Assembly (NCBI GenBank): GCA_016187945.1
Contig: JACPIT010000011.1
Coordinates: 1 to 64,000, forward strand
DNA: 64,000 nt
Direction: 5' to 3'
Origin: Opitutia bacterium
Lineage (GTDB): Bacteria > Verrucomicrobiota > Verrucomicrobiia > Opitutales > Opitutaceae
Below, piece by piece: positions 34,201 through 42,971 of this stretch. Below the pieces are notes generated by a model, which saw only the letters and a list, made by a program, of their open reading frames with translations, did not search any database and had not been told where the DNA came from. The position numbers and the translations under genes were made by a program. Positions within the stretch are counted from its first letter, which is position 1. Every line of letters begins with the position of its first letter.

Positions 34201-34714
34201 GCGGCGTGTCGCGCAGCGGCATCGACATCCGCCCGCCGGCGAGCGAACTCGCGGCGACGAATCCGTCGTCGCGATCCGTCACGACCGTGAACGGCGAGAG
34301 CGTGAGCACCTTGCCGTCGTCGCCGTTGACCGGCGCCACCGCTTCGGAGGAACGCGGCGCGGGCGCGGGCTTCTCCGCGGGCGCGGGCGGCTTCGCGTCG
34401 CGCCGCACGGCAAACGCACCGGTCTTCGCGTCTTGCGTCGCGACGAGTCCGCTGTCGCTCAGCATCAGATCGAGCGCCTCGCGCGGCGTGAGTTCGCCTT
34501 TCACGGCGTTGGTCTTTTTTCCGGCCACAGCGGCCGGAGCGAACACGATCTCGCGGCCGGCCTGAGCCGCGAATTGCTTCAACGTCTGCGCGGCCTCGCC
34601 GGCCGGGACGTCGAACGGGTGCGTGCTGTCGGCGGCGAGAGCCGCGACCGCAAAGCAAATGGCAGGAAGCGCGAGCGCGAGGGCCCGGCGGAACGAAGAG
34701 CGGAGAAAACTCAT
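31205..34714 (-). CDS. TonB-dependent outer-membrane receptor with STN domain (cassette 1)
   Basis: 1169 aa. Signal peptide 1-27 (AVAALA-A). The STN (secretin/TonB short N-terminal) signalling domain is at about 32-105 (FDVPAGEAAQTLKQFAAQAG ... KGELTPREALDLML), then a TonB-box region and plug (about 150-275, with RGVWTNGAQRNFFLLGLNAD and IDFARGPNALLIGTSGLGG), then a 22-strand barrel ending in SLTATITF. The plug motif is like siderophore-type receptors. STN receptors pass an occupancy signal to FecR in the inner membrane. The sigma and FecR genes lie directly upstream on the same strand. The substrate is unknown; the nearby GDPD hints at phosphodiesters only weakly. Confidence 0.9.
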   Translation of the reverse strand: MSFLRSSFRRALALALPAICFAVAALAADSTHPFDVPAGEAAQTLKQFAAQAGREIVFAPAAVAGKKTNAVKGELTPREALDLMLSDSGLVATQDAKTGAFAVRRDAKPPAPAEKPAPAPRSSEAVAPVNGDDGKVLTLSPFTVVTDRDDGFVAASSLAGGRMSMPLRDTPLAYSVLTRDFLDALSLDNQEAALTWSVGSYMPIAALSAYRYNDNEGGSSVVSRGVWTNGAQRNFFLLGLNADTYSQERIDFARGPNALLIGTSGLGGVVSGMTKRARLDSDIYKASVQIGSWGKLRTTVDLNRRIGEKFAVRANLLLQDAQTWRDLEFDNRQGVHLAGTYRPWRHTQLRAEYEHYKQSTIMGRESMSESISGWDGVSVVASPVAAIANSDAKGLARLGSSTTPFNLYIPASDAGTVMNWANTWRTQGGAANAAVPVGGKLALSTANLNVNGGLMIDSYYSADQLFGLAETGSSFRRPTRDTVIQPDLPTLEYSFHNGAVFLEHQQGQHVFLEAAFNYADTKKHVETAASRMGNATIDVNQTLPNGQTNPNFGKVYSEALASSFYYKNKIGEGRAALALVFDNTKWGDFRANVIAGSRNVRNNLFAYTAVMDRNPDIRRRSVDDNFTYRFYWDSLDIANLYPESVRYVDPISGATNTYHVSKVIDLRSIGTLRASDTTFDYLQSAFTAKLFKDHLNLVGGVRRDRVHALNYSGNNTNNSMADYPTDWDGQTIYYRPIGPADYFNLKYQQKDAAGNLTTGAYLDAASRPRDANFKPLPQYANDRFRDDYSAPAVDVSATTVTYGAVAHVVSWISAYANYAESFRPPGAGITITGQSLPVSSGEGWDAGLRFTFLDGRVNASFGKYAGKQLDGAFDNTGNTRKYATIVDANKIGDLSANGMNTRGLAPLSTVTFDFSDQESEGYEIDITANLTRNCRLTANAGLPKTRSLNARKDEFAYLAANEATLKQIVLDAGGLIDSANVATVDLSVPVGNRSPDVSAAVAAWNSIQTFKATNSPTLITENDLPKITANIYTDYRFDHGLLKNLRVGGGVQYIGRTAIGNRGADTIVNPANPLAAIDDPAVDATTRIYRDAYYTATLTAGYQMKLSHGMLLDLNFRVGNALNNTDLVYISTGLRARDGDVTRPDRVTVPTTFVYLQPRSYSLTATITF

Positions 34715-34789
34715 CTGGGGTGAGCGGGGTTCGGAAGCTAGACCCGCGACGGCCGCACTTCCGTGAAAAAAACTTTTCGCGGCCCGCGG

Positions 34790-35836
34790 CTATTTCCGGC
34801 GCAGCGCGATTTCCATCTCGCCGCGCCACTCGGCCTGCATGCCGAAATCGGATTCCATCAGTCGCACGAAGCCTTCCACGTTGTCCGAGCGGAAGCTGGC
34901 CGTGAGACGCAGCGATTCGAGCGTGGGATCGGCGAGCACGAGGCGCACCGAATTGCGGCGGTTGAACTCGGCGACGATTTCCTCCAGCGGCTGATCCGTG
35001 AAATCGAGCAGCCGCGGCTGCCAGGCCAGGCGCCGGTCCAGTTCCGTCGGCCCGAGCTTGCTCACGAGCGCCGGCCCGGCGAGCCCGCCCAACTGCACGA
35101 CCGCACGCTCGTTCGCGACGAGATAGGTCGGCGCCGGTTGCGCCTCCGCGCTGGCGACGGCGGAGTCCGACGGACGCTGCACGCCGACCTTGCCTTCGGT
35201 CACGACGACCTCCACCTCGGCGTGACCGAGCCGCACGTTGAAAACGGTGCCGACCGCGCGCACGTCGACGCCGCCGGCGTTCACGATGAACGGGCGCGCG
35301 GGATTCTTCGCCACGGTGAAATTCGCCTCGCCGCGGAGCAATCGCACGCGCCGCTCGGCGGCCGTGAACGCGGTTTCCAACACCGCGCCGCGATTCAGGG
35401 CGACGACGGAGCCGTCCTCGAGCAGACGCTCCTCGATCGGCGCCGCGAGCGCGTAGGACGGCGCGGGCACGCTCGGTTCCCGCGTCCCGCTTGCCGGCGG
35501 CCACCAAAACACCACGGCCACGGCGGCGGCCGCCGCCAATGTGACGACGTGCGGCAGAAAGCGTAGCCGGCGCCCGCGCACCGGCGGCGGCGGCGCGAGC
35601 AAATCCGGATCCGGCCGCGCGTGCACCGAATCCTGAATGCCCGCGAGCCGGTCGAACTCGTCCCAACCCCACCGGTGCTCGGCCAGAGCCTCGCGGTGCC
35701 GCGAGTCGGCGGCGAGCCATTGCGTGTAGGCATCCTGCTCGGCCGGCGTGAGCCCGCGATCGAGGCGCAGCACCCATTCGGCAGCGGCGCGCGCGACATC
35801 GGGCGAGTTTTCCGGAGCTGGATCGGAATGCTTCAT
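34790..35836 (-). CDS. FecR-family anti-sigma/signal transducer (cassette 1)
   Basis: 348 aa from ATG 35836. A DUF4880 cytoplasmic domain is at about 12-65 (AAEWVLRLDRGLTPAEQ, LAADSRHREALAEH), one TM at about 96-112, and the periplasmic FecR domain at about 140-235 (VRLLRGEANFTVAKNPARPF, VDVRAVGTVFNVRL). A C-terminal STN-like domain (270-348) contacts the receptor. It holds the cognate sigma factor until the receptor signals. Its ATG overlaps the sigma stop (ATGA), so translation is coupled. The receptor gene starts 75 bases downstream. Confidence 0.92.
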   Translation of the reverse strand: MKHSDPAPENSPDVARAAAEWVLRLDRGLTPAEQDAYTQWLAADSRHREALAEHRWGWDEFDRLAGIQDSVHARPDPDLLAPPPPVRGRRLRFLPHVVTLAAAAAVAVVFWWPPASGTREPSVPAPSYALAAPIEERLLEDGSVVALNRGAVLETAFTAAERRVRLLRGEANFTVAKNPARPFIVNAGGVDVRAVGTVFNVRLGHAEVEVVVTEGKVGVQRPSDSAVASAEAQPAPTYLVANERAVVQLGGLAGPALVSKLGPTELDRRLAWQPRLLDFTDQPLEEIVAEFNRRNSVRLVLADPTLESLRLTASFRSDNVEGFVRLMESDFGMQAEWRGEMEIALRRK

Positions 35837-36375
35837 GGGCGGGCGACGCGGGTGTGGCCCCGACGTCGGAAAAATTCGATGCACTTCCTCAGTCCGATCG
35901 CGCCCTGCGCTTCCACGGTGTTTTCCGAGATGCCGAGGCGTTCCGCGACTTCCTTTTGCGAAAGGCCGTAGATCTTGCGGAGGGTCACGACCTGGCGGCA
36001 GCGATCGGGCAGCGACTGGACGGCCTCGATGAGGAGCTGAAAATCTTCGCGATGCGCGAGCACCTCGGGCACGCCGAGCGCGTCGTCGACCACGCTCAAC
36101 GGATCGATGTCCGCGCTCCCCGCGGGTCGCTCGTAGCCTTGGTGGCGCAGGCGGTTCAGCGCGAGATTGCGCACGGTGATGAAGAGAAACGCCTTCGGGT
36201 TGGCGATCGGCCCGGAGGCATGCGCGCCCAGCAACCGCGCGTAGGCGCTCTGCACGACATCGTCGAGATCGGCGACGGCCGGAAAACGTGCGCGCGCCCA
36301 CGCCCGCAATTTGGGCTCATGCGGGAGCACCTCGTCGACGAACCAACGGGCTTGGGCGGTATTTTCCGGGGGCAT
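35833..36375 (-). CDS. ECF sigma factor, FecI-like (cassette 1)
   Basis: 180 aa from ATG 36375, which gives MPPENTAQARWF, matching the start of the other two sigma factors. Region 2 contains FPAVADLDDVVQSAYARLL and region 4 the helix-turn-helix LSQKEVAERLGISENTVEAQ. It directs RNA polymerase to a small regulon, presumably this cassette and perhaps the GDPD gene. Overlaps FecR by four bases. Confidence 0.92.
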   Translation of the reverse strand: MPPENTAQARWFVDEVLPHEPKLRAWARARFPAVADLDDVVQSAYARLLGAHASGPIANPKAFLFITVRNLALNRLRHQGYERPAGSADIDPLSVVDDALGVPEVLAHREDFQLLIEAVQSLPDRCRQVVTLRKIYGLSQKEVAERLGISENTVEAQGAIGLRKCIEFFRRRGHTRVARP

Positions 36376-36544
36376 GGGGCAACAGCAGCGCACGAGGCGC
36401 CAACTTCCGGAGACACGCGAGTCCGGCGGTTCCGTTAAGGCAATCGCCGAAAATCCGCTTTCCGCCCGCGCGGCGCGCGCCTCTCCCTTGATCGAGGTCG
36501 GCCGGTTGTCCACGCCCTGAAGGCAGCCGGCCGGCGGGCGAAGC

Positions 36545-37654
36545 TCAAAGCCCCAGCGCGCGCCGCACCTGCGCCTCGAGCGCCTCGCCGCGCGCTTCGG
36601 TGGACACCACCTTGCCGTCCTTGCCGATCAGGAAAACTGCGGGGATCGACTTGATCCCGAAGCGCTGGGCGAACTCGTTTTTCCAGCCCTCATTGGCGAA
36701 GTGCTGCGGCCACGGCATCTCCTCGCGCTTGAGGAACGCAAGGAAATCCTCGCGCGTCTTGACGCCGGATTTGATTCCTTTGGTGATACCGCCGCCGTCG
36801 AGTGAAATGCCCACGATCTCGAAGCCCTGGGCGTGAAACTTCGCGTAAACGGCTTTCACGTTCGGCATTTCGTTCATGCATGGGCCGCACCAGGTGGCCC
36901 AGAAATCCACCAGCACGACCTTGCCGCGCAGTGCCGCGAGATCGACCTCCGTCCCATCCGCCGCGGTGAACTTCATCTCCATCGTCTGGCCGACCAATCC
37001 GAGTTTGCGCACCCAGTCCTTCCCCACCTGGGCGAGCGGACCGGACGTCGCCGCCAAGCGCTCAGCGCGTTCGAGACCGAGCGCGCGATCGGACAGGGAG
37101 AGAACCGCGAAGAGCATCTGCTCGAGCCGGGCCCGGTTGCGAGAATCGGGGTAGGTCTCACCAAACTCATCGAGGCGCGCCGCGAGCGCGCGGCTGTCGA
37201 CTGTATGGTCGTGAGTGAGTGCCGACCTGGCGGCATCGATCTCGACCGAGATCAATTGAGCCTGCGCTTGATCACGCAGTTCGATCGGCGCCTCGTTGCT
37301 GGTCGCGGTGCGGGCGAGCCAGTCGCGGTGCCGGGCCTGGCTGGCGGCGCGTGCGGCCTCGTCCGGCCATTGCAGCCAGCGGTCCATTGGCACCGTGCGC
37401 AGCATCACCTCCCACCTCCGGGCGTCCGCCGGGTGTGCGGCGAGGAATTGCTGGGCCAGCGCGTCGAGGTCGCCGGCTTTTCTGGTCCAGAACGCGTCCT
37501 GCGCGGCTCTGTCGCCCCGCGGCACGACGTCGCGCGGCGAGCGTTCGTAGACGGATTTCCACGCGGCGTAATCCGCGTCTGCGTCCGCCGCGAATGCGGG
37601 CAGAAATAAAACGGCCAAGGCGAGCGCGAGGGCGGCGAGGAAGCGTTTTTTCAT
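36545..37654 (-). CDS. TlpA/ResA-like exported thiol-disulfide oxidoreductase
   Basis: 369 aa from ATG 37654. Signal peptide 1-22 (LPAFA-A). An all-helical N-terminal domain (about 30-215, rich in Ala/Arg) has no known motif. A thioredoxin fold of the TlpA/ResA/AhpC-TSA type (225-369) carries the active site WCGPC (C256, C259) in VVLVDFWATWCGPCMNEMPN and the cis-Pro in SIPAVFLIG. It would reduce disulfides in the periplasm. The gene begins 12 bases after the second TonB receptor's stop, so it is probably co-transcribed and serves that receptor's substrate or a cargo protein; the nature of this is unknown. Confidence 0.9.
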   Translation of the reverse strand: MKKRFLAALALALAVLFLPAFAADADADYAAWKSVYERSPRDVVPRGDRAAQDAFWTRKAGDLDALAQQFLAAHPADARRWEVMLRTVPMDRWLQWPDEAARAASQARHRDWLARTATSNEAPIELRDQAQAQLISVEIDAARSALTHDHTVDSRALAARLDEFGETYPDSRNRARLEQMLFAVLSLSDRALGLERAERLAATSGPLAQVGKDWVRKLGLVGQTMEMKFTAADGTEVDLAALRGKVVLVDFWATWCGPCMNEMPNVKAVYAKFHAQGFEIVGISLDGGGITKGIKSGVKTREDFLAFLKREEMPWPQHFANEGWKNEFAQRFGIKSIPAVFLIGKDGKVVSTEARGEALEAQVRRALGL

Positions 37655-37665
37655 CGGCGGGGAGG

Positions 37666-40600
37666 TCAGAGGGTTTTCTTCACTTCGAGGGAGATGTAGC
37701 GCATGCGCGGATCGGAGAAGCGGCTGTAGTAACCGCTGGAATACCACGGCGGCATGCGGTTGAAGGCGTTGTTCACCACCAGCCGCCACGCCGTGCCGGA
37801 CAAGATGCCGCGCCAGCCGCGCTTCTGGTTGCCGTAGGCAACGCGGTAGCCGACCTGAAAATCCCACGTGAGATCGGAAGCGATGTGCGCACCATCGGCG
37901 CCGCTGGCGGTCGGATACTGCGTCGACGGAGCCGTGGTGCTGGTGTGGAACGAATCGATGTAGCGCGCGGTGACGCCAGCGCGCCAGGCGCCCTTTTCCC
38001 AAAACAGCGATGCCGTGCCGCGCCAGTTCAGCGCGCCCTCGTTGGTGCCGACGCGTTCGACGGGCCGCGCGGCGGGCGAGACGCGCGAGCGGACCTTGTC
38101 GGTGTAGGTGGCGCGGCTGCTGAACGTGATCTCGCCGAGCGCGCGCGTCTGCGCGCGATAGCTGGCGTTGAGGTCGTAGCCGTCGGTCTGGACCAGCGCC
38201 ATGTTGATCATGCGCGTATCGAAAGCCGTGATCGGACCGGCCCAGCCGGCGGGATCATCGGGAATCGGGGCCGCGCGCGTGATGCGGTCGGGAAACTCGC
38301 CTTCGTTGAGCAACAGGTCCGAAAAACTCGGGGAACGGATCGCGTCGTGCTTCTTGATATCCCAATAATCGATGCTGAAACGCAGTCCGGTCAGCCAGCG
38401 CGGCGTGAAGATGATGCCGAAATTCGCTGCCTTGGATGTCTCCGGGCGCAGGCCGGGATTCGGGCCGGTGTTGACGTCGACGGTGTAGGTCTGGCTCGTG
38501 TTGCCGCGACGCGGATCGGTGACGGTGGTGGTCGACGTGAAGAAGGTCGAGAAACCGTAGTCCGACGTGAAGAGGCTGCCCTGCTCCGGCGGAAAAAAGC
38601 CTTCCGTATAGGAGGCGCGGAACGCGACATCGCGCGTCATCGCGAGTTTCGCCGCGACGGCGGTGGTGACGGCGGCCTTGGAATCGTCCGCGCTTTCGTG
38701 GCGCGCGCTGAAGTTGAGATCGAGGCTTTCGACGGGCAACGGGCGCCAGCGCTTGCTGATCACGGGCACGACGAGTTCGCCGAAGACGGCGTCGGTCCGG
38801 CGCGACTGCCGGCTGTAGGCGATGTCGCGCGGGAGGCTCGTGCCCATGATGTCCGCGAGCGTCTTCGGGTAGATGTAGGGACGCTTGCCCTCGTATTGCC
38901 ACCAGTAGGCCTCGGCGCCGAGCGAGGTCTTCACCGTGCCGGCGCGCCAGTCGTAGACGTCGCCGGAGAAGCGCGCGATAAGGTTCGAGGCGTATTGCCA
39001 GTAGCGCTGCTGCGCGACGACGTTGAAGTAGTTCTCGTTCACGCTCGCCGCGACGGGATTGGCGCGGTGATCGGCCAAGGGCTGGTAGAGCGCCCAACGA
39101 TCGGCGAACGTCGCGGGATTGGCGACGGCGCTGAAGAAGCTCGCGAGGTTGATGTTGTCCGCGCCGACCTGCGAATCGCCGCGGATCACGGCGACCTCGC
39201 TCGTGCCGTCGAGCGACCAGTCCCATTTTTCGCCGAGCTTGCCCTTGAGCCCGGCGACGGCGCGGTAAGTGTCGCGCTTCATCGCGGTCGTGCTCGGGCG
39301 GGCATCGACCATCAGGAGATTCACGGCGACGCTGCGACCGATGAAGCCAGGCGTCACGCCGGTGCGGAACGGATTGAAGGGATGCGTCGCGCTGAGCGTG
39401 AGCGTCGTGCCGGTGCCGTAGAACTTCGGGTTCTCGATGTCCTGGCGGTTGGCCGTGAAGATGAATTCACCGTAGGCCGTGAGGCAGTCGGGCACGAGCT
39501 GATGCTCGCCGCTGAAACTCGCCGTGAAGGCCTTGCTGGGTGTGTAGAGGTAATTGTTTTTGAACCGCTCGAAGGTCGGCGTGAATTTGCCGGCCGTGGC
39601 GACGAAATCGGCCGGCGTGAGCGCGTTGGCCTGCGCGAGCGTGAGACCCGCCGGCAACATCGCGTAGCGGATGCCGCTCCGGCCGGGAATGCCGAGATCG
39701 CCGGTGGCGGCGGTGACGCGGATCATGCCGGGCATGTCGGTGAACGCGCTGATCGCGCTCTCGGTGGCGAGGTGCGCGAGCGCGCGGTTCAACATGTCGG
39801 GCCGATCGGCGAAAGTCAGCGGACCGCGGTCGCGGTAGTTGAGCGTGAACGTGCCGGTCGTGCGGCCATCGTGCACGGAAAAGCCGTGCAGGTAGGTCGC
39901 GTTGAATTCCGTGCTGCCGCCCTCGGTGCTGGTGCCGAACTGCGTGGTGAGTTCGCGGCCGGAATAGTTTTTGCGCAGGATCACGTTCACGACGCCACCG
40001 ATCGCGCCGCCGCCATACATCGCGGAGCCGGACATCGGCATGATCTCGATGCGTTCGATCGCGGAGAGCGGGATGCGCGAGAGGTCGCCGCTCGACGCGC
40101 CGACGAGATTCGGGAACTGCGAACGTGCGACACGCCGGCCGTTGATCAGCACGGTCGTCTGCTGCGAATCGAAGCCGCGCAGGCTCAGATTGGAGGACAG
40201 GCTGCTCGGACCGACGATCTGGACGACGGACGCCTCCTGGTTGGCCGAGCTGTAGCCGGTGAGTTCGGGCGTGTTGCGGATGACTTCCTCGACGTTCGTC
40301 GCCCCCATGCGCTCGATGTCGATGCGATCGATGACGTCGTGGTAGATCGGCGCATCCTCGTTCGTGGGAATCACGCCTTTGTTGATCAGGCCGTCGACGC
40401 GTGACGAGCGGACCTCGAAGTTGCCCAGCATCACCGGACCGTCCTTCGGCGCCGCCTTCGCGTCAGCGAGGCGGCTTGGGGCGTTTTTTGATTCAGCGGA
40501 GTATCCCCGTCGCACCGCGACCGCACCGGTCTTGGTGTCGATCGAGGAGATCAGACCGGTGCCCCCGAGCAGCGCCGCGAGGGCCTCCTGCGCGGTGAGT

Positions 40601-40812
40601 TCGCCCTTCACGGCGGACGTCTTCACGCCGCGAACCGTCTCGGCGGCAAAGAGCGTCTCGCGTCCGGAGAGGGCCGCGAAGCGCTTGAGCGCGACCACGG
40701 CATCGCCGGCCGGGATGTCGTAATTTTTCTTTTGTTCGTCCGCCGCGAAAACAACGGCGGTCAGGAAAGCGCCGAACACGAAGGCGCGCAGGAGGTGACG
40801 AAGGGTTCGCAT
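37666..40812 (-). CDS. TonB-dependent outer-membrane receptor with STN domain (cassette 2)
   Basis: 1048 aa. Signal peptide 1-23 (VVFA-A). STN domain about 30-105 (YDIPAGDAVVALKRFAALSG ... KGELTAQEALAALL), plug about 150-290 (VIDRIDIERMGATNVEEVIR, LRGFDSQQTTVLINGRRV, IERIEIMPMSGSAMYGGGAI) and a barrel to the C-terminus, which ends RYISLEVKKTL. The plug signature is the large 'Carboxypeptidase-free' TBDT type common in Opitutaceae and sphingomonads. It shares cassette architecture with 31205-36375. TlpA-like gene follows after 11 bases. Substrate unknown. Confidence 0.92.
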   Translation of the reverse strand: MRTLRHLLRAFVFGAFLTAVVFAADEQKKNYDIPAGDAVVALKRFAALSGRETLFAAETVRGVKTSAVKGELTAQEALAALLGGTGLISSIDTKTGAVAVRRGYSAESKNAPSRLADAKAAPKDGPVMLGNFEVRSSRVDGLINKGVIPTNEDAPIYHDVIDRIDIERMGATNVEEVIRNTPELTGYSSANQEASVVQIVGPSSLSSNLSLRGFDSQQTTVLINGRRVARSQFPNLVGASSGDLSRIPLSAIERIEIMPMSGSAMYGGGAIGGVVNVILRKNYSGRELTTQFGTSTEGGSTEFNATYLHGFSVHDGRTTGTFTLNYRDRGPLTFADRPDMLNRALAHLATESAISAFTDMPGMIRVTAATGDLGIPGRSGIRYAMLPAGLTLAQANALTPADFVATAGKFTPTFERFKNNYLYTPSKAFTASFSGEHQLVPDCLTAYGEFIFTANRQDIENPKFYGTGTTLTLSATHPFNPFRTGVTPGFIGRSVAVNLLMVDARPSTTAMKRDTYRAVAGLKGKLGEKWDWSLDGTSEVAVIRGDSQVGADNINLASFFSAVANPATFADRWALYQPLADHRANPVAASVNENYFNVVAQQRYWQYASNLIARFSGDVYDWRAGTVKTSLGAEAYWWQYEGKRPYIYPKTLADIMGTSLPRDIAYSRQSRRTDAVFGELVVPVISKRWRPLPVESLDLNFSARHESADDSKAAVTTAVAAKLAMTRDVAFRASYTEGFFPPEQGSLFTSDYGFSTFFTSTTTVTDPRRGNTSQTYTVDVNTGPNPGLRPETSKAANFGIIFTPRWLTGLRFSIDYWDIKKHDAIRSPSFSDLLLNEGEFPDRITRAAPIPDDPAGWAGPITAFDTRMINMALVQTDGYDLNASYRAQTRALGEITFSSRATYTDKVRSRVSPAARPVERVGTNEGALNWRGTASLFWEKGAWRAGVTARYIDSFHTSTTAPSTQYPTASGADGAHIASDLTWDFQVGYRVAYGNQKRGWRGILSGTAWRLVVNNAFNRMPPWYSSGYYSRFSDPRMRYISLEVKKTL

Positions 40813-40906
40813 GGGGTAGGTCGAGGTGTCGCCGGCGAGAGCCGGTTAGGTAACACGACGAAGTTTGGCCACAAACCCGTAACTTTTTCGGCGCGGCGAC
40901 ACGCGC

Positions 40907-41923
40907 TCAACGTGCGCGGCGCAATACGGTCCGGTTTTCACCGGCCGGCTCGGCGCGCACCGCAAACGCCGGATCCGCCACCAGCATCCGGATGAAGCCC
41001 TCGATGTTGTCCGGTCGGAACGTGCCGCCGATACGCAGCGCGCCGAGCGCGGGATCGCCGAACTCGATCTGGTGCCGGTTGAGGCGGTTGAACTCCGCCA
41101 CCGCGTCCGCGAGCGGCGTCTCGTTGAACTCCAAACGCGGCGCCTGCCACGCGAGTTCGCGCGCGATATCCTCGGGCGTGACGAACGCGATCGTGGGAGA
41201 CGCCGCCGTTTCGAGCGGCACCTTCGCCGTTTCTCCGACGGAAACGAATGCCGGAGGCGTCGCCGGGACCGCGGGCTGCTCGACCGTCACGCGGCCCTCG
41301 GTGACGAGCACCTGCACGTCGCGCGCGCCGAGTCGGACATTGAACGCCGTGCCGACCGCGCGCACCTCGACGCCGCTGGCCTCAACGACGAACGGACGCG
41401 CCTTGTCTTTCCAGACGGAAAAATGCGCCTCGCCGCCGGTCAGTTTCACGCGGCGCTCGGTTTCGGAATACTGAACGACGAGCTGCGTGCCATCCTTCAA
41501 CTCAACGCGCGAGCCGTCGGGGAGCGCGAGGCGTTCGTTGACTCGCAGGTGGGACTTCGGAGCGGTCGCCAGGGCGTTGCTCTCCGCCGTCGGACGCGTG
41601 AATACGAACACGAACGCGATCGCGGCGGCGGCGGCGAGTCCAGCGTAAGCCCAGCGCCGCCCGGCACGACTGCGCGCGGGCGGCAGGGCGAACAAATCGG
41701 GGTTCGGCTCGGTGTCGTTCGCCGGCGTCCACTCGTAGAGCTGCATCATCCGCTCGAGCGCGGCGGCGTGCTGCTGGAGCGCTTCCGCGTGGCGCGGGTC
41801 GGCGCGCAGCCACTGCATATAGTCGTCCTGCTCGGCGGCGCTCAGGCCGCGGTCGCGGCGCGCGAGCCAGGCGGAAGCCGTCTCGAGGATTTCCGCGGGA
41901 ATCGGTTGATGCGGGTCAGACAT
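40907..41923 (-). CDS. FecR-family anti-sigma/signal transducer (cassette 2)
   Basis: 338 aa from ATG 41923. DUF4880 domain at about 10-55 (ASAWLARRDRGLSAAEQDDY, ADPRHAEAL), TM at about 92-109, FecR domain about 150-230 (VKLTGGEAHFSVWKDKARPF, VEVRAVGTAFNVRL), and a C-terminal STN-like segment. Role as for the cassette 1 protein. The sigma gene ends 129 bases upstream, unlike the overlap in cassette 1; the spacer holds a short repeat (42013-42043). Confidence 0.92.
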   Translation of the reverse strand: MSDPHQPIPAEILETASAWLARRDRGLSAAEQDDYMQWLRADPRHAEALQQHAAALERMMQLYEWTPANDTEPNPDLFALPPARSRAGRRWAYAGLAAAAAIAFVFVFTRPTAESNALATAPKSHLRVNERLALPDGSRVELKDGTQLVVQYSETERRVKLTGGEAHFSVWKDKARPFVVEASGVEVRAVGTAFNVRLGARDVQVLVTEGRVTVEQPAVPATPPAFVSVGETAKVPLETAASPTIAFVTPEDIARELAWQAPRLEFNETPLADAVAEFNRLNRHQIEFGDPALGALRIGGTFRPDNIEGFIRMLVADPAFAVRAEPAGENRTVLRRAR

Positions 41924-42012
41924 GACGCACCTCCTCGCCTTCAGCCCACTCCGCTCTCGACTTGGAAGGCGACGCTTCGTCGCCATTGCAAGCCACTACC
42001 GGCCAGTGCGCC

Positions 42013-42043
42013 GGCCCTTGGCCCCTGGCCGTTGGCCCTTGGC
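42013..42043. repeat. Short tandem repeat GGCCCTTGGC between sigma and FecR genes
   Basis: About 31 bases of GGCCCTTGGC / CCCTGGCCGTTGGCCC units. Nearby 41968-41984 is a small hairpin GGCGAC-GCTTC-GTCGCC. Both lie in the 129-base spacer that separates the cassette 2 sigma and FecR genes. Confidence 0.6.
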
Positions 42044-42052
42044 ACTCCTCGT

Positions 42053-42583
42053 TCATCGCGCACCTCCGCGCGCGAAAAACGCGGCGCACTGGCGGATGCC
42101 GGCGGCCATCTGTTTTTCGACCGTGCTTTCGGAGACGCCGAGTTTTTCGGCGATCTGTTTCTGCGTAAGACCGTAAGCCGTGCGCAGCGTGAAAATCTGC
42201 CGCACGCGCTCGGGGAGCGCCTGAATGGCCTTGGTCAAGAGTTCGAGTTCCTGCTGTTTGGTGACGGAGGCGACGACATCCGCCGCATCGGTTAAGACGG
42301 TCGGATCGGTGTCGTCCGTAATCGGCTCGAATGCCACCACGCGCTGCCGGCGCACGGCATCGAGCGCGAGGTTGCGCGCCGTCGTGAACAACAGCGCCCG
42401 CGCCGAGCGAATCGGACTCACCTCCCTCGCCTGCACGAGGCGTGCGAGGCTCTCTTGCACGACATCATCGACATCGGGCAGGGTCGGGAAACGCGCCAGC
42501 AACCAAGCCCGCAACGCCGGACGGTGCGGCTGCACCTCCGTGGCGAACCAGCGGGTCACCTCAGGACTGGCATCGGGTGGCAT
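42053..42583 (-). CDS. ECF sigma factor, FecI-like (cassette 2)
   Basis: 176 aa from ATG 42583 (MPPDASPEVTRWFATEVQPH). Region 2: FPTLPDVDDVVQESLARLV and ALLFTTARNLALDAVRR. Region 4 helix-turn-helix: LTQKQIAEKLGVSESTVEKQ. A longer in-frame extension upstream has no support. It would control the receptor and TlpA genes downstream. Confidence 0.92.
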   Translation of the reverse strand: MPPDASPEVTRWFATEVQPHRPALRAWLLARFPTLPDVDDVVQESLARLVQAREVSPIRSARALLFTTARNLALDAVRRQRVVAFEPITDDTDPTVLTDAADVVASVTKQQELELLTKAIQALPERVRQIFTLRTAYGLTQKQIAEKLGVSESTVEKQMAAGIRQCAAFFARGGAR

Positions 42584-42730
42584 GGGAACGGCTGCGACTA
42601 TCAGCCGAACGCTCCAGAAATCCAGTCCCATGGCAGCAAGGGAGCGCCGGGGAAAAATTTCGTTACGGCATCGGACCGCTCGTTCGTCGTTGGCGCGTCC
42701 GTCGCACCCCTCCTGATTTCCGCGGAAGAA

Positions 42731-42848
42731 TTAACCACGGATGGCGCGGATGGAGGTTTTTCAGGAAAATTTTCGCCGCCGGGGAACACACCCATCGAGT
42801 GAAGCCGCACCGGCGAGGATGCCGTGATTCATCCGTGCCAACCGTGAT
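42731..42848. repeat. Degenerate inverted repeat ACCACGGATGGC... in the uxaA-sigma spacer
   Basis: 42731-42753 (TTAACCACGGATGGCGCGGA) faces 42827-42848 (ATTCATCCGTGCCAACCGTG). It differs from the GTAG families. The 42584-42971 spacer contains this and a terminator and no gene. Confidence 0.6.
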
Positions 42849-42893
42849 CCCGCCGGCGGAATTTAGGTTCATTCTGTTCCCCTCGAAAATGAT

Positions 42894-42923
42894 CCCGCCG
42901 GCCGGATTGCTCCGGCCGGCGGG
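42894..42923 (-). terminator. Intrinsic terminator of uxaB-uxaA
   Basis: Perfect 13-base stem CCCGCCGGCCGGA / TCCGGCCGGCGGG with tetraloop TTGC (plus-strand reading). On the minus strand it is followed by ATCATTTTCG, a short T-rich tract. It starts 49 bases after the uxaA stop. Confidence 0.75.
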
Positions 42924-42971
42924 TAGCCGATGGCTCTGGTCCGCCTCCACGCCAGCGGTTGGCGAGCTCGG

